Both the position numbers and the translations under genes were made by a program. A DNA stretch of 64,000 nt from contig CAINOH010000009.1 of NCBI GenBank assembly GCA_903851445.1, positions 149,908-213,907 of the forward strand, written 5' to 3'. The notes under the pieces were generated by a model, which was given only the letters and a program-made list of their open reading frames with translations, did not search any database and had not been told where the DNA came from. This DNA is from an uncultured Microcaldota archaeon (GTDB lineage Archaea; Micrarchaeota; Micrarchaeia; Norongarragalinales; CAINOH01). Positions 35,270-42,597 of the stretch are shown here, piece after piece (the stretch's first letter is position 1; each line of letters starts with the position of its first letter).

Positions 35270-35791
35270 TCAGACGCCGCGCTGCTTCTTGAAGCTCCCC
35301 TCATATTCCGTTCCTTTTTCCACGTAGTCGAAGCGTATCTGGCATATCTTCATACCCGGGAAGAGCGTAAGCGTAAACGGCGAGACGTTGAGTATCTCAA
35401 GCACCTGCACGTTGTCAACGCCGGGGTGGACGAAGTTGGAGCTGATGTGCACCATCACGCCAAGCCGCGCAAAGCGGCTCCTGCCCTGCAGCGTGCCGCA
35501 CAGGTTTTTCGAGAGAGTGATGCGTTCCTGTGTAGTGCCTAACACCATCTGGAACGGCTTGAGCGTTATGCCGTCCTTTCCTGCGGTAACTTTTTTTTCG
35601 CACTTGCGGAATTCCTTTGAAAAGTAGGTGTCTTCATGCACTGCAATCTTGCATTTTCCCTTGGGCACCAGGAACGTGCTGCCAAGCCGCAGGTCGATTG
35701 ACGCTGCGCCCAGGGTTTCCTTCGCAAAAGGAGTAATCTTGAGTTCCCCTTTCTTCATCATTTCCAGTATTTTCGTCTTTGAAAGCACCAT
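35270..35791 (-). CDS. dcd: dCTP deaminase
   Basis: Deaminates dCTP to dUTP, and in the bifunctional archaeal form goes on to dUMP, the precursor for thymidylate. The 173-residue protein has the family core GRSRFARLGVMVHISSNFVHPG and the catalytic Glu region VQVLEILN. It ends with KGTEYEGSFKKQRGV, typical for the family's lid. The ATG at 35791 gives the usual N-terminus MVLSKTKILEMM; the open frame upstream to 35863 is hydrophobic and unlike the family. It is upstream of enolase, 46 nt away. The ThyX-like protein at 48154 would use its product. Confidence 0.9.
   Translation of the reverse strand: MVLSKTKILEMMKKGELKITPFAKETLGAASIDLRLGSTFLVPKGKCKIAVHEDTYFSKEFRKCEKKVTAGKDGITLKPFQMVLGTTQERITLSKNLCGTLQGRSRFARLGVMVHISSNFVHPGVDNVQVLEILNVSPFTLTLFPGMKICQIRFDYVEKGTEYEGSFKKQRGV
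35532..35543 (+). repeat. 12-bp match to the dispersed motif, copy 3
   Basis: GTAGTGCCTAAC without the trailing TTT, inside dcd, where it also encodes Leu-Gly-Thr-Thr. Confidence 0.65.
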
Positions 35792-35949
35792 CAGCAAAAG
35801 CACCAACAAATTTACTAGACGGTCACCGGCCTTAAATTGCCTTTGTTGGCACGCCCGCGCCAAAACAACTAATTAGTGGAAGTGAGGGGGGTCTGGGTAA
35901 AAACCAGGCAAAAAGCCCGCACAAATTCTTAAATTTAAGAACGTCTTAC

Positions 35950-36438
35950 TTGTTTTGTGATTTTTTGGACCAACAACCCGCCACGACCAGCCCCGAAAGC
36001 GCAGCCAGCCTGACCACCCAGATAAAGCACACCGTCTCGAAGAGGAAAAGAACGGGCAAGACCGCGGACCACTACGCCCGGCAAAAGGCCACGTGCTACG
36101 CGTATTTTCGGGTGAACATCGACGAGCAAAAAAAGACCAAGGCCGCGCAATACACGATTTACGACTTCGTCAACGACTCGTTCCACTTCTCGCCAACCAA
36201 AAAGGAGTTGACCATCCGCGTGCTTGAGGCGCTGAAGGAAAAGCCCATGGACTTTACGGAGCTCGCAGCGCGCCTTTCCGCAAAAAAGAGCACGCTTTAC
36301 CTTTTGCTTACCGCACTTCACCGGTCGGGCCTCATTGACCGCGAGACCAAGCGCCAGCCCTACCGGCTTTCCATATCCTTCTCGTCGATGCTTCGCGAGT
36401 ATTCATATTGGTGGGAGAACTGGGTGCGCATAAATTAG
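35950..36438 (+). CDS. Winged-helix transcriptional regulator
   Basis: A 162-residue protein with a basic, flexible N-terminal third and a winged-helix domain at about 85-150 (ELTIRVLEALKEKPMDFTELAARLSAKKSTLYLLLTALHR in parts, SGLIDRETKRQPYRLS). The best resemblance is to TrmB/ArsR-type regulators. Starts at TTG 35950 or TTG 35965 are both possible; a TATA-like CTTAAATTTA lies at 35929-35938. It is divergent from dcd, 158 nt apart. No ligand-binding domain is visible. Confidence 0.7.
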   Translation: MFCDFLDQQPATTSPESAASLTTQIKHTVSKRKRTGKTADHYARQKATCYAYFRVNIDEQKKTKAAQYTIYDFVNDSFHFSPTKKELTIRVLEALKEKPMDFTELAARLSAKKSTLYLLLTALHRSGLIDRETKRQPYRLSISFSSMLREYSYWWENWVRIN

Positions 36439-36463
36439 TTGTATTATTGACGGACAGTGATTT

Positions 36464-36640
36464 TGTATAAACACGGCCAGCAACCAAACCCGGGCGCAAA
36501 ACGCCTGGCGCGACGACGTCGAAGAGATTGGCGACGCAGAGGGCGGCATCATCAAAAAATATGTATATCTTGCGATGGCATTGTTGATACTGACTGCCAT
36601 ATTGTTGATTTTTCTGAGGTTTGTGCTATACCTCTGGTAG
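36464..36640 (+). CDS. Possible small membrane protein without a clear start codon
   Basis: One open frame ends with a convincing membrane helix (LAMALLILTAILLIFLRFVLYLW) preceded by an acidic stretch (WRDDVEEIGDAEGG). The frame opens after TGA at 36458 and contains no ATG, GTG or TTG before the helix itself (ATG at 36575). It may use an unusual start, or the reading may hold a base error. It is followed by a second small membrane protein. Confidence 0.35.
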   Translation, partial: CINTASNQTRAQNAWRDDVEEIGDAEGGIIKKYVYLAMALLILTAILLIFLRFVLYLW

Positions 36641-36650
36641 ATGATGCTTT

Positions 36651-36827
36651 TTGACCGAAGACACAACCACAGCAACCGTCTGCATCGAGGTGCCCCTCAA
36701 GCGCGACCGCAAAACCGCGGAGGAGCAGCGCACGCGCCTGCTAATATCAATCCTCTATGGTTTGGGCGGCGTCTTCGTCCTTGCGCTCTTCCTGTTCATA
36801 GGGTACCGGCTGCTTTACCCGTACTAA
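36651..36827 (+). CDS. Small single-span membrane protein
   Basis: A 58-residue protein from TTG 36651, too short to be noticed easily. A charged N-terminal half (LKRDRKTAEEQRTR) is followed by one membrane helix (LLISILYGLGGVFVLALFLF) and a short aromatic end (GYRLLYPY). The helix has the small-residue spacing (G-x2-GG) typical of packed membrane segments. Function unknown; it begins 10 nt after the previous small frame. Confidence 0.55.
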   Translation: MTEDTTTATVCIEVPLKRDRKTAEEQRTRLLISILYGLGGVFVLALFLFIGYRLLYPY

Positions 36828-36970
36828 ACAATCCCCGTCCGGGCGCCGGCACGCGGTCTTTGCTACCCAAACCCGCAATTCAGATGCCATTAAAAGCTGC
36901 GCAACCAATAAAACTTCCTAGCTCTCTTAGGATTCCTAGAGGCAAAAAACCACCGAGGGTGTTTATCGTT

Positions 36971-37381
36971 ATGGGCATCACAGACCTGCTTTTTGGGAAG
37001 AAGAAAGTGCCGTCCTTCTCCACCAACGTGTTCACAATCGACACGACCATCCACCCGTTCCGCATCGCGGCGCGCAAGGCCGACTATGCGCAGCTTGACG
37101 TTGTCGTGACCAACAAATTTGAGAAGGAACTCCTCACATCCATAATCATAAGCGTGCCCAAGGCGCTTGGCTTTGAGCAGTCAACGCTCTCCCACCAGCG
37201 CGAGATACGCGCGGGAACCCTGGCCCCGGGCGAGTCGAAGACCGTGCGCGTGCAGGTCTGGGGGACCGTAAGAACCGACCCGGGCACTTACGAAATCAAG
37301 ATTTTCGCGCTTTCGCACTACCGCGACTACTCATATGTGCTCAACGAGGTGCGCAAAACAGTGGAACTGAGGGCGGCGTAA
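36971..37381 (+). CDS. Beta-sandwich protein of unknown function
   Basis: A 136-residue protein. After a basic start (DLLFGKKK) it is a run of beta strands ending in a pattern like an archaeal Ig/arrestin-like sandwich (LDVVVTNKFEKELLTSIIISVPKALGFE, GESKTVRVQVWGT, DPGTYEIKIFA). There is no signal peptide, so it is probably cytoplasmic. The ATG at 36971 is chosen; the frame is open further up, but that part overlaps the preceding small membrane gene. I do not recognise the family. Confidence 0.6.
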   Translation: MGITDLLFGKKKVPSFSTNVFTIDTTIHPFRIAARKADYAQLDVVVTNKFEKELLTSIIISVPKALGFEQSTLSHQREIRAGTLAPGESKTVRVQVWGTVRTDPGTYEIKIFALSHYRDYSYVLNEVRKTVELRAA

Positions 37382-37459
37382 CCATTTAAAAAGCGGCCTT
37401 GCATTTTTCTCTTGTCAATAATAATCCAAGCGCGCAAAGCGCCTCGTAGGTGAACTAAA

Positions 37460-37783
37460 ATGGCGGTAAGAGTTTCTGCTCTCATGGGAATGGACGTATT
37501 CACGGACACTGCAAAGTTCGTAGGCAAGGTCTACGACATCATAATCGACCTGCAAAAGGGAGAAGTCACGCGCCTCACGCTCGAGCCAATCAAGGTTGCG
37601 AACAAGGACGACGCCAGGCGCATCTTCAAGGAAAAGACAATACTCTACAAGAGCGTGAAGGCAGTTGAGAAGATAGTCATCGTCTCCGCAATCCAGCCGG
37701 TTGACACGGAGCCGGTTGAGGAAGAGGCGCCAAAGGAGCCCGAGAAGCCCTTCCAGCACTACTCTTACAAGTACAGGAGATAG
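37460..37783 (+). CDS. PRC-barrel domain protein
   Basis: A 107-residue protein with one PRC-barrel (about 1-80: RVSALMGMDVF, VGKVYDIIIDLQKGEVTRLTLEP) and a short acidic, Pro-rich tail. PRC-barrels are small beta-barrels used as protein contacts; in archaea some act with cell-division or ribosome-maturation proteins. No partner is obvious beside it. A TATA-like element is possible in the AT-rich run after 37380. The ATG is at 37460. Confidence 0.8.
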   Translation: MAVRVSALMGMDVFTDTAKFVGKVYDIIIDLQKGEVTRLTLEPIKVANKDDARRIFKEKTILYKSVKAVEKIVIVSAIQPVDTEPVEEEAPKEPEKPFQHYSYKYRR

Positions 37784-37889
37784 TTCTTTCCAGCCCTTTA
37801 TTTTTCAGTCCTTTTTCTCAATTTTAGAAACGCGACCCGGCCGCCGGGAGTTCTTTTTCTGCGGCAAGGGCAACAACATCCGCCAAATA

Positions 37890-38192
37890 CTACTTGGCGT
37901 TCTTTCGGTATTTTTCGTATCCCCTGTAAAGTTTCTCCATCTTCCCCTCGTCCGTGGCTATTTTTGCCATTACTTGCGTTTCCAGCGAAGGTTTTTCGGG
38001 GGTTATCCCGCGCGTCCCAATGTTGAGCGGGGCATTTACTGTTGCGGGCTGTCTTCCGCTTACAACCGTCGGGTGGTACTGGCCGAGGTTCTTTCCGAGG
38101 TTCTCCTCTGCGACATTCACAACCCGGTGGGGAAGCAGGCCCCCCTTTTTTGGCAGTGCTTTCTTGTGAAGTGGCGGCGCCCTTGGTTCCAT
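37890..38192 (-). CDS. Hypothetical basic protein
   Basis: A 100-residue, Pro/Lys-rich protein, probably poorly folded except for a short amphipathic helix at the end (AKIATDEGKMEKLYRGYEKYRK). It is convergent with the PRC-barrel gene, 106 nt away. A TATA-like AAACTCC... element may lie in the AT-rich stretch after 38210. Not recognised. Confidence 0.5.
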   Translation of the reverse strand: MEPRAPPLHKKALPKKGGLLPHRVVNVAEENLGKNLGQYHPTVVSGRQPATVNAPLNIGTRGITPEKPSLETQVMAKIATDEGKMEKLYRGYEKYRKNAK

Positions 38193-38262
38193 GTAAATTC
38201 CCCCGTTCGAATCGTTAAGACGATTAGCAAAGCGGGAGTTTAAAAAAACAGCGCAGGTGCGC

Positions 38263-38277
38263 GTAGTGCCTAACTTT
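38263..38277 (+). repeat. Dispersed 15-bp motif, copy 4
   Basis: GTAGTGCCTAACTTT in the gap between the 100-residue gene and tRNA-Met. Confidence 0.75.
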
Positions 38278-38305
38278 TATCCGGGCGGTTAAGAAAAAGA
38301 GAGCA

Positions 38306-38380
38306 TAGCGGGGAGAGGATTTGAACCTCCGATCTCCGGGTTATGAGCCCAGCGGGCACTCCTGGCTACCCTACCCCGCT
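38306..38380 (-). tRNA. Initiator tRNA-Met (CAU)
   Basis: A complete cloverleaf. The acceptor is AGCGGGG with CCCCGCT and discriminator A; the D stem is GGGT/GCCC. The anticodon loop CTCATAA sits on a stem ending in three G-C pairs, which is the initiator hallmark. The T arm is GGTTCAAATCC. The gene starts with A, as archaeal initiators do, and is preceded by a TATA-like GGTATATGG at 38416-38424. Confidence 0.95.
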
Positions 38381-38502
38381 TCGAAAGAAGAAGCGTGCGG
38401 CTGCGGTCGTTGCAACCATATACCTAATTAGGCGCGTTAGATTCTCTTGCCTGTCAACGAATATAATACGCGCGGGCTTGCAGGTGCCCGCACGCGTCAG
38501 CG

Positions 38503-39195
38503 CTATTTCTTGCACTCGGCGATGAGCGTCTCGCCCTGCGGCTGCAGCTGGGGGGTTGGCGCTGACAAAGCACCGATGAACTTTTCCATCGTCTTGATGC
38601 GCTCGACGATTTTTCGCGTGTCCACTTCGCTGTTTTCGTAGCGGAGCATGCCCTTGCATTTCGGGCAGCGGAACTGGTTCTCCATCGCGTCGTCGAACTC
38701 GCAGCGCACGCAACCCTTGCGGCACTTGTAGACGCACGCGCTCTCCGCGTAGGCGACGCGCGCTCGCAGGTCGTCATACTCGCGCTTCTTCATGGAAAGG
38801 TAGTTGGAAAGGGCGCGTTCGCGGTTTAGGTTCCAAGTATAAGTGAACCAGCCGTTCTGCATGTTCTTCTCGCGGCGGTACTCGACAACACCGTAGGAGT
38901 GCAGGTGGTTGAGTATGCAGCGCACCTCGGCTATCTTGATGCCGGTCTTCTGCTCGATGGCCTCGTCAGTGCACCCCTCGTCGCCTATTGTCTCGATGAT
39001 GTACATGCCGTCCTTTCCGGCGATTTCCTTGATGAACGCCTCGAGGTGCTCGCCAACGGGCTGGAATGGCATTGGCGCGGCAACAGCCGGCACCGGCAGC
39101 GCTTCCTTGGCGATTTTTTTTGCAGAAGAAGTTTTCAGCCCGGCATGCCTGCTCGCTTTTTTGCAAGCAAGTTTCAGCGTCTTCTTGGCGGGCAT
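38503..39195 (-). CDS. tfe: Transcription factor E (TFE alpha)
   Basis: Assists promoter opening with RNA polymerase, alongside TBP and TFB. The 230-residue protein has a ~45-residue Lys/Ala N-terminal extension, the winged-helix domain (about 45-130: GMYIIETIGDEGCTDEAIEQKTGIKIAEVR in parts, SYGVVEYRREKN, GWFTYTW), a helix and the zinc ribbon CVYKCRKGC ... CRKGCVRCEF ... FRCPKCKGML. Archaeal TFE is usually near 180 residues, so the N-terminal extension is unusual. The window also holds the odd one-repeat TBP (32-346). Confidence 0.92.
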   Translation of the reverse strand: MPAKKTLKLACKKASRHAGLKTSSAKKIAKEALPVPAVAAPMPFQPVGEHLEAFIKEIAGKDGMYIIETIGDEGCTDEAIEQKTGIKIAEVRCILNHLHSYGVVEYRREKNMQNGWFTYTWNLNRERALSNYLSMKKREYDDLRARVAYAESACVYKCRKGCVRCEFDDAMENQFRCPKCKGMLRYENSEVDTRKIVERIKTMEKFIGALSAPTPQLQPQGETLIAECKK

Positions 39196-39313
39196 GAATA
39201 TTCCTTCTTTATTTTAGTTTAAATACCTTATTCAAAAACAGCCCCTTTTACGAGGAAAAACGGTTTTTTTCGTCGCGTTTTGGTTTTTTTCATTTTTTCC
39301 CGGCGGTTTTTCT

Positions 39314-39880
39314 TCATTTTGCCTTTGTTTTTTTCTTCCCGCGGTTTGCCACAACCCTTCTCTTATCAACAACCGTCTTTCTTTTTGCGGAGGGCGTAAT
39401 CTGGATTTTTGCGTCCGGAAACGCCGCGGGGGTTCTTCCGGAAAGCTCGTAAAGGAACAGGCCGAGCGCAGCCACCTCGGAGTGCGGCTGGTTGCCAACC
39501 GCGGAGTTCACGTCGCACAGGGTGTACAGTTCTGGCGGCACCTTTCCCGCGCCAACCACAAGCATCACTTTTCTTGGCCTTGTTTTTTGTAGGTCCTCTG
39601 CGGTCTTCCGGAAGTCCTCGCCGTACATCGTAAGGTGAATTTTCTTTCCCTTAAAGGTCTTCAGCGCCCTTTTCCAGTCTTTTTCATAGCGCGCGTGGAA
39701 CTTTCCGCCCCATTTTTTTGAAAGAGCCGAAAGCCGCAAGGCAAGTTCATCGTCCTCTTCGCCGCTGATTATCATCTTTGACGCGCCAAAGGCCCGTGCC
39801 GTAAGGCCGCAGTGCGTGGTAATCCTCTTGTCGCGCGACGGCCGGTGGCCAAGGCGCAGCACGGTGATTTCGGTTTTCAT
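39314..39880 (-). CDS. trm56: tRNA cytidine-56 2'-O-methyltransferase (Trm56)
   Basis: Methylates C56 in the T loop of archaeal tRNAs using SAM. The 188-residue protein is a SPOUT (knotted) methyltransferase that starts LRLGHRPSRDKRITTHCGLTARAFGA and has HLTMYGEDF, VMLVVGAGKVP and VGNQPHSEVAALGLFL in the knot region. Length and order match the archaeal family. It is 15 nt after the rhomboid gene and in the same direction. Confidence 0.93.
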   Translation of the reverse strand: MKTEITVLRLGHRPSRDKRITTHCGLTARAFGASKMIISGEEDDELALRLSALSKKWGGKFHARYEKDWKRALKTFKGKKIHLTMYGEDFRKTAEDLQKTRPRKVMLVVGAGKVPPELYTLCDVNSAVGNQPHSEVAALGLFLYELSGRTPAAFPDAKIQITPSAKRKTVVDKRRVVANRGKKKTKAK

Positions 39881-39895
39881 CCTGTCAACGACCCC

Positions 39896-40783
39896 TCACG
39901 TTATTTTCGCAACAAGCCGCCGTGCGTCTTTCATCCAGGCGTAAATGGTGCCCCGCCTGAACGCGATTACGTAAAGCGCGCCAACAGCCGCGCCGGCAAC
40001 GTGCGCGGCATCGGCTGTGCCCGACGCGGCCTCGCGTTTTTTAGCCTCAGCCTGGGCGTCGAGTTGTTGCTGCCTTTCCTGGGCAATCGAAAGCTGTTGT
40101 TGTGCCTCGGCTGGTTTTTGCGCTGCGGCGAGCTCTTGCGCTGCCTGCTCCGCCAGCTGTTTTTGTTGCTCAAGGTTTTTGTAGTTCTCCTTTGCAACCC
40201 AGTCTGCGGCTTGCGGAGCGGCCCAGTTTACCGCGAGCGCGACGAATGCAAGGGCGAGAATTCCCTTCTTCGGGTCAGCCAGAAGCCCCGCAACCGCCAA
40301 GCCGACGATTCCCGCACTGGCCCCGATTATTTTCATCTGCGGGGACACGAGAACGAACGCAAGCCCGCCGGCAATCCCAGAAAGGAAGTATATCGCAAGT
40401 GCGTCCTTGTAGGAGAGTGCGGCTTCGGCTACAAGGCAGAACACCGCAAGCCCGACCAAGTTCTCAAGCAAGTGGCCCAAGCCCGCGTGGATGAACAGGT
40501 ACGTCACCGCGCCAAAGGGCAGGGTTTCAATCCCAAGCGCTCCAGCAGTTATGAACGAGCTTGGCAGGTATGGCGCGCCGTTGGAAAGGACAAAGTAAGT
40601 AATGGCGGTTGACGCCACAAGGATGAACGTCGCAGCCCCGAAAGGCATCGGTTTGGGGTTCTGTCGGGTTTGTCTGAGGCCCTCCTTCGCGGCAACAGCT
40701 GCCTTTTTTGTCTTTTTCTTCAACAAGGACACCGCTAAGCCTTTACGCTCAGCGGCATAATAAGAACTGGGTCGCAAGACCAT
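39896..40783 (-). CDS. Rhomboid-family intramembrane protease with coiled-coil insertion
   Basis: A 295-residue membrane protein with the rhomboid core: HAGLGHLLENL in the second helix, catalytic serine S156 in GASAG, and histidine H261 in AHVAGAAVGA of the last helix. It differs from ordinary rhomboids by a ~65-residue insertion (about 193-257) of Gln/Ala/Glu-rich coiled coil between the helix carrying the serine and the one carrying the histidine. Insertions there are uncommon. The start is the ATG at 40783. Substrates unknown. Confidence 0.85.
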   Translation of the reverse strand: MVLRPSSYYAAERKGLAVSLLKKKTKKAAVAAKEGLRQTRQNPKPMPFGAATFILVASTAITYFVLSNGAPYLPSSFITAGALGIETLPFGAVTYLFIHAGLGHLLENLVGLAVFCLVAEAALSYKDALAIYFLSGIAGGLAFVLVSPQMKIIGASAGIVGLAVAGLLADPKKGILALAFVALAVNWAAPQAADWVAKENYKNLEQQKQLAEQAAQELAAAQKPAEAQQQLSIAQERQQQLDAQAEAKKREAASGTADAAHVAGAAVGALYVIAFRRGTIYAWMKDARRLVAKIT

Positions 40784-40938
40784 AACAAGACCCGCCGTTA
40801 TGCGGGCATGGCGACCAGTTCAACCCACCTTCATAGAATCCGTAAGATAACTTCGGAGGGGGCGAATAAAAGTCTTGCGGGCTTAAAAACCCGAAATTCC
40901 GGTATTTGGCAAAGCCGGCGCTGGCAGCGGCAAAAAAG

Positions 40939-41011
40939 CGGGCCCAGAGGGGTTCGAACCCTCGACCGTTCGATTAAGAGTCGAACGCTCTACCGGCTGA
41001 GCTATGGGCCC
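40939..41011 (-). tRNA. tRNA-Lys (CUU)
   Basis: Acceptor GGGCCCA with TGGGCCC, D arm GCTC/GAGC, anticodon loop CTCTTAA on stem TTCGA/TCGAA, T arm GAGGG-TTCGAAC-CCCTC. All arms pair perfectly. Confidence 0.95.
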
Positions 41012-41059
41012 AATAATCACAGCAAAACGGCAAGTCCGAAAACAAGCCCGCGTTTTGCT

Positions 41060-41103
41060 TATTGCGAACAGAACGCCTTTAGGCCTGTTTTCAGTTCGCA
41101 ATA
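41060..41103. other. 10-bp inverted repeat hairpin between tRNA genes
   Basis: TATTGCGAAC and GTTCGCAATA pair around 24 bases that themselves contain GCCT/AGGC and AACAG/CTGTT complementarity. It lies between tRNA-Lys and tRNA-Cys. It may be a processing or termination signal or a small RNA. Confidence 0.4.
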
Positions 41104-41174
41104 GGAAATAGCATTCTGCACGAAATGGAATAAGAAGATTGCGTTTTGGCTGGCCTTTCACGTTATTGGGAAAG

Positions 41175-41245
41175 AGCAGAGGGAGGGAGTCGAACCCCCT
41201 TGAATCGCTCTGCAGGCGATCGCGTAGCCGTTCCGCCACCTCTGC
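41175..41245 (-). tRNA. tRNA-Cys (GCA)
   Basis: Acceptor GCAGAGG with CCTCTGC-type pairing, anticodon loop CTGCAGA, T loop TTCGACT, and U as the discriminator base, which is the Cys identity element. Confidence 0.93.
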
Positions 41246-41315
41246 GTAAGAATCAGAAATAAATTATTGAGCTAAAGGTAGAAAAAGAGCAGGGGCCGGC
41301 GTTTGCACGCAGTGC

Positions 41316-42071
41316 CTACTTGAAGACGTCCTCTATCTTCTTGACTACAACGCCCTTCCCGGTGACTATTTCCATCGGGTGGATCTCGAGCGAGTGGTCT
41401 GTCCCGCGCATCTTGCGTATGTACAGGGTGCGCGTTGCGCCGCTTCCGACGCCCAGGAAGTTGAGGAGGATGACCCCGTCCGCGACGTATTCCTCGACTT
41501 CGTACTTGGAGAAGCTCATGCTCTGGCCCGAGCCGAGCTGCTGTTCATTGACTTCCGTTGTCATTATGCACGTCATGCCGGAACGCGATATGATGTACGC
41601 CATTTTCAGGATTGCCTTGCGTATGTCCGTGTCCTTGTTGAGCTGGAAGCCCATTGCGGGGATGGAGTCGATTACCAGTCGCTTTGCGCCCATGTGCCGG
41701 CAAATCCCGAGGATATCCACCAGGACCTTGTCAAAGTCAAGCTGGCCGGGGAACATCGCGTGCTCCTCTTCCGAGGGCATTCCTGCGCGCGCGCTTGCGG
41801 CGTCAACCAGTGCGATTTGGCCACCGTCTTCCGCTGCCTTGATGTCCCAGCCGAAGTTGAGCATATCCTGGCGCATCTTTTCCATCACTTCGTCGAAGCT
41901 CACGTAGACTCCCGGCTCGCCGAACTCGAGCGCGCCGCGGTAGATGAACTGCATGCAGAAGATGCTTTTTCCGGTGCCGCAGGCGCCGGACAGGAGGATG
42001 TTCCTCTTTTTCGGGAAGCCGCCGCTAAGTAGTTCGTCAAGGCCGTAAATGCCCGATGGCGTGCGTTCCAT
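41316..42071 (-). CDS. KaiC-like RecA-superfamily ATPase
   Basis: A 251-residue protein with a single KaiC/RadA-type ATPase domain: GIYGLDELLSGGFP, Walker A GACGTGKSI, a VYVSFDE motif, Walker B RLVIDSIPAM and the C-terminal segment YIRKMRGTDHSLEIHPMEI. Archaea have many such single-domain proteins thought to act in signalling or DNA metabolism. The role is not defined. It is divergent from the small coiled-coil protein upstream of E2, 105 nt apart. Confidence 0.85.
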   Translation of the reverse strand: MERTPSGIYGLDELLSGGFPKKRNILLSGACGTGKSIFCMQFIYRGALEFGEPGVYVSFDEVMEKMRQDMLNFGWDIKAAEDGGQIALVDAASARAGMPSEEEHAMFPGQLDFDKVLVDILGICRHMGAKRLVIDSIPAMGFQLNKDTDIRKAILKMAYIISRSGMTCIMTTEVNEQQLGSGQSMSFSKYEVEEYVADGVILLNFLGVGSGATRTLYIRKMRGTDHSLEIHPMEIVTGKGVVVKKIEDVFK

Positions 42072-42176
42072 TTGAAGCCCTCCCCTCTTAACCGGTTACG
42101 CTCGCGCAAGATAAAAGGCTTTCACAATGCCTTTGCGGCAGGAGGGTATTTCAACAGCAGGGCAATAACCCTTTTT

Positions 42177-42512
42177 ATGCCGGCGCAGGACGACGTGGCA
42201 TCGAAACTGGCCCTCTTGCAGGCCGACGTGGAGCAGCTGTGCTTGGAGCTTGACGAGCAGAAAAAGGCGCGCGCGGCGCTGGAAGCCAAGGCGGCTTCAC
42301 TTTCCGACGGGCTTTTAGAGGCGCGTTCAGATTACGAGGCGCTGGAAAGGAAACAGGCCGAACTGCGGCTGTCCGTCGAGCGTTCGTCCGCGCTTCTTAA
42401 GGCAATCGAGCCCGAAAAGCTCGCGGTGGAGCTTTCCCGGCTTTCCTTTGCGGTAACCTGCCTTCGCGACAGCCTGCGGCGGCACGAAACCGATGGAAAG
42501 CAGCTAGTTTGA
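42177..42512 (+). CDS. Small coiled-coil protein upstream of E2
   Basis: A 111-residue helical protein, nearly all coiled coil. Near its end it has IEPEKLAVELSRL, very like VQPDKLGSEISDL near residue 105 of the giant coiled-coil protein at 26181-30521 (both: P, D/E, K, L, two residues, E, hydrophobic, S, x, L). It lies 85 nt upstream of the E2 gene in the same direction. The ATG at 42177 is used; the frame reaches back to 42072, but that part is unlike a coiled coil. It could be a partner of E2 (inference). Confidence 0.6.
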   Translation: MPAQDDVASKLALLQADVEQLCLELDEQKKARAALEAKAASLSDGLLEARSDYEALERKQAELRLSVERSSALLKAIEPEKLAVELSRLSFAVTCLRDSLRRHETDGKQLV

Positions 42513-42597
42513 CTGCAGCCCCGGCTTTCGTCAATGCGCGCCGCAGTAGAAGCTTATTCTTTTGCCTCCTATCTAGTAATTCGAGTGCGTGTACTGT

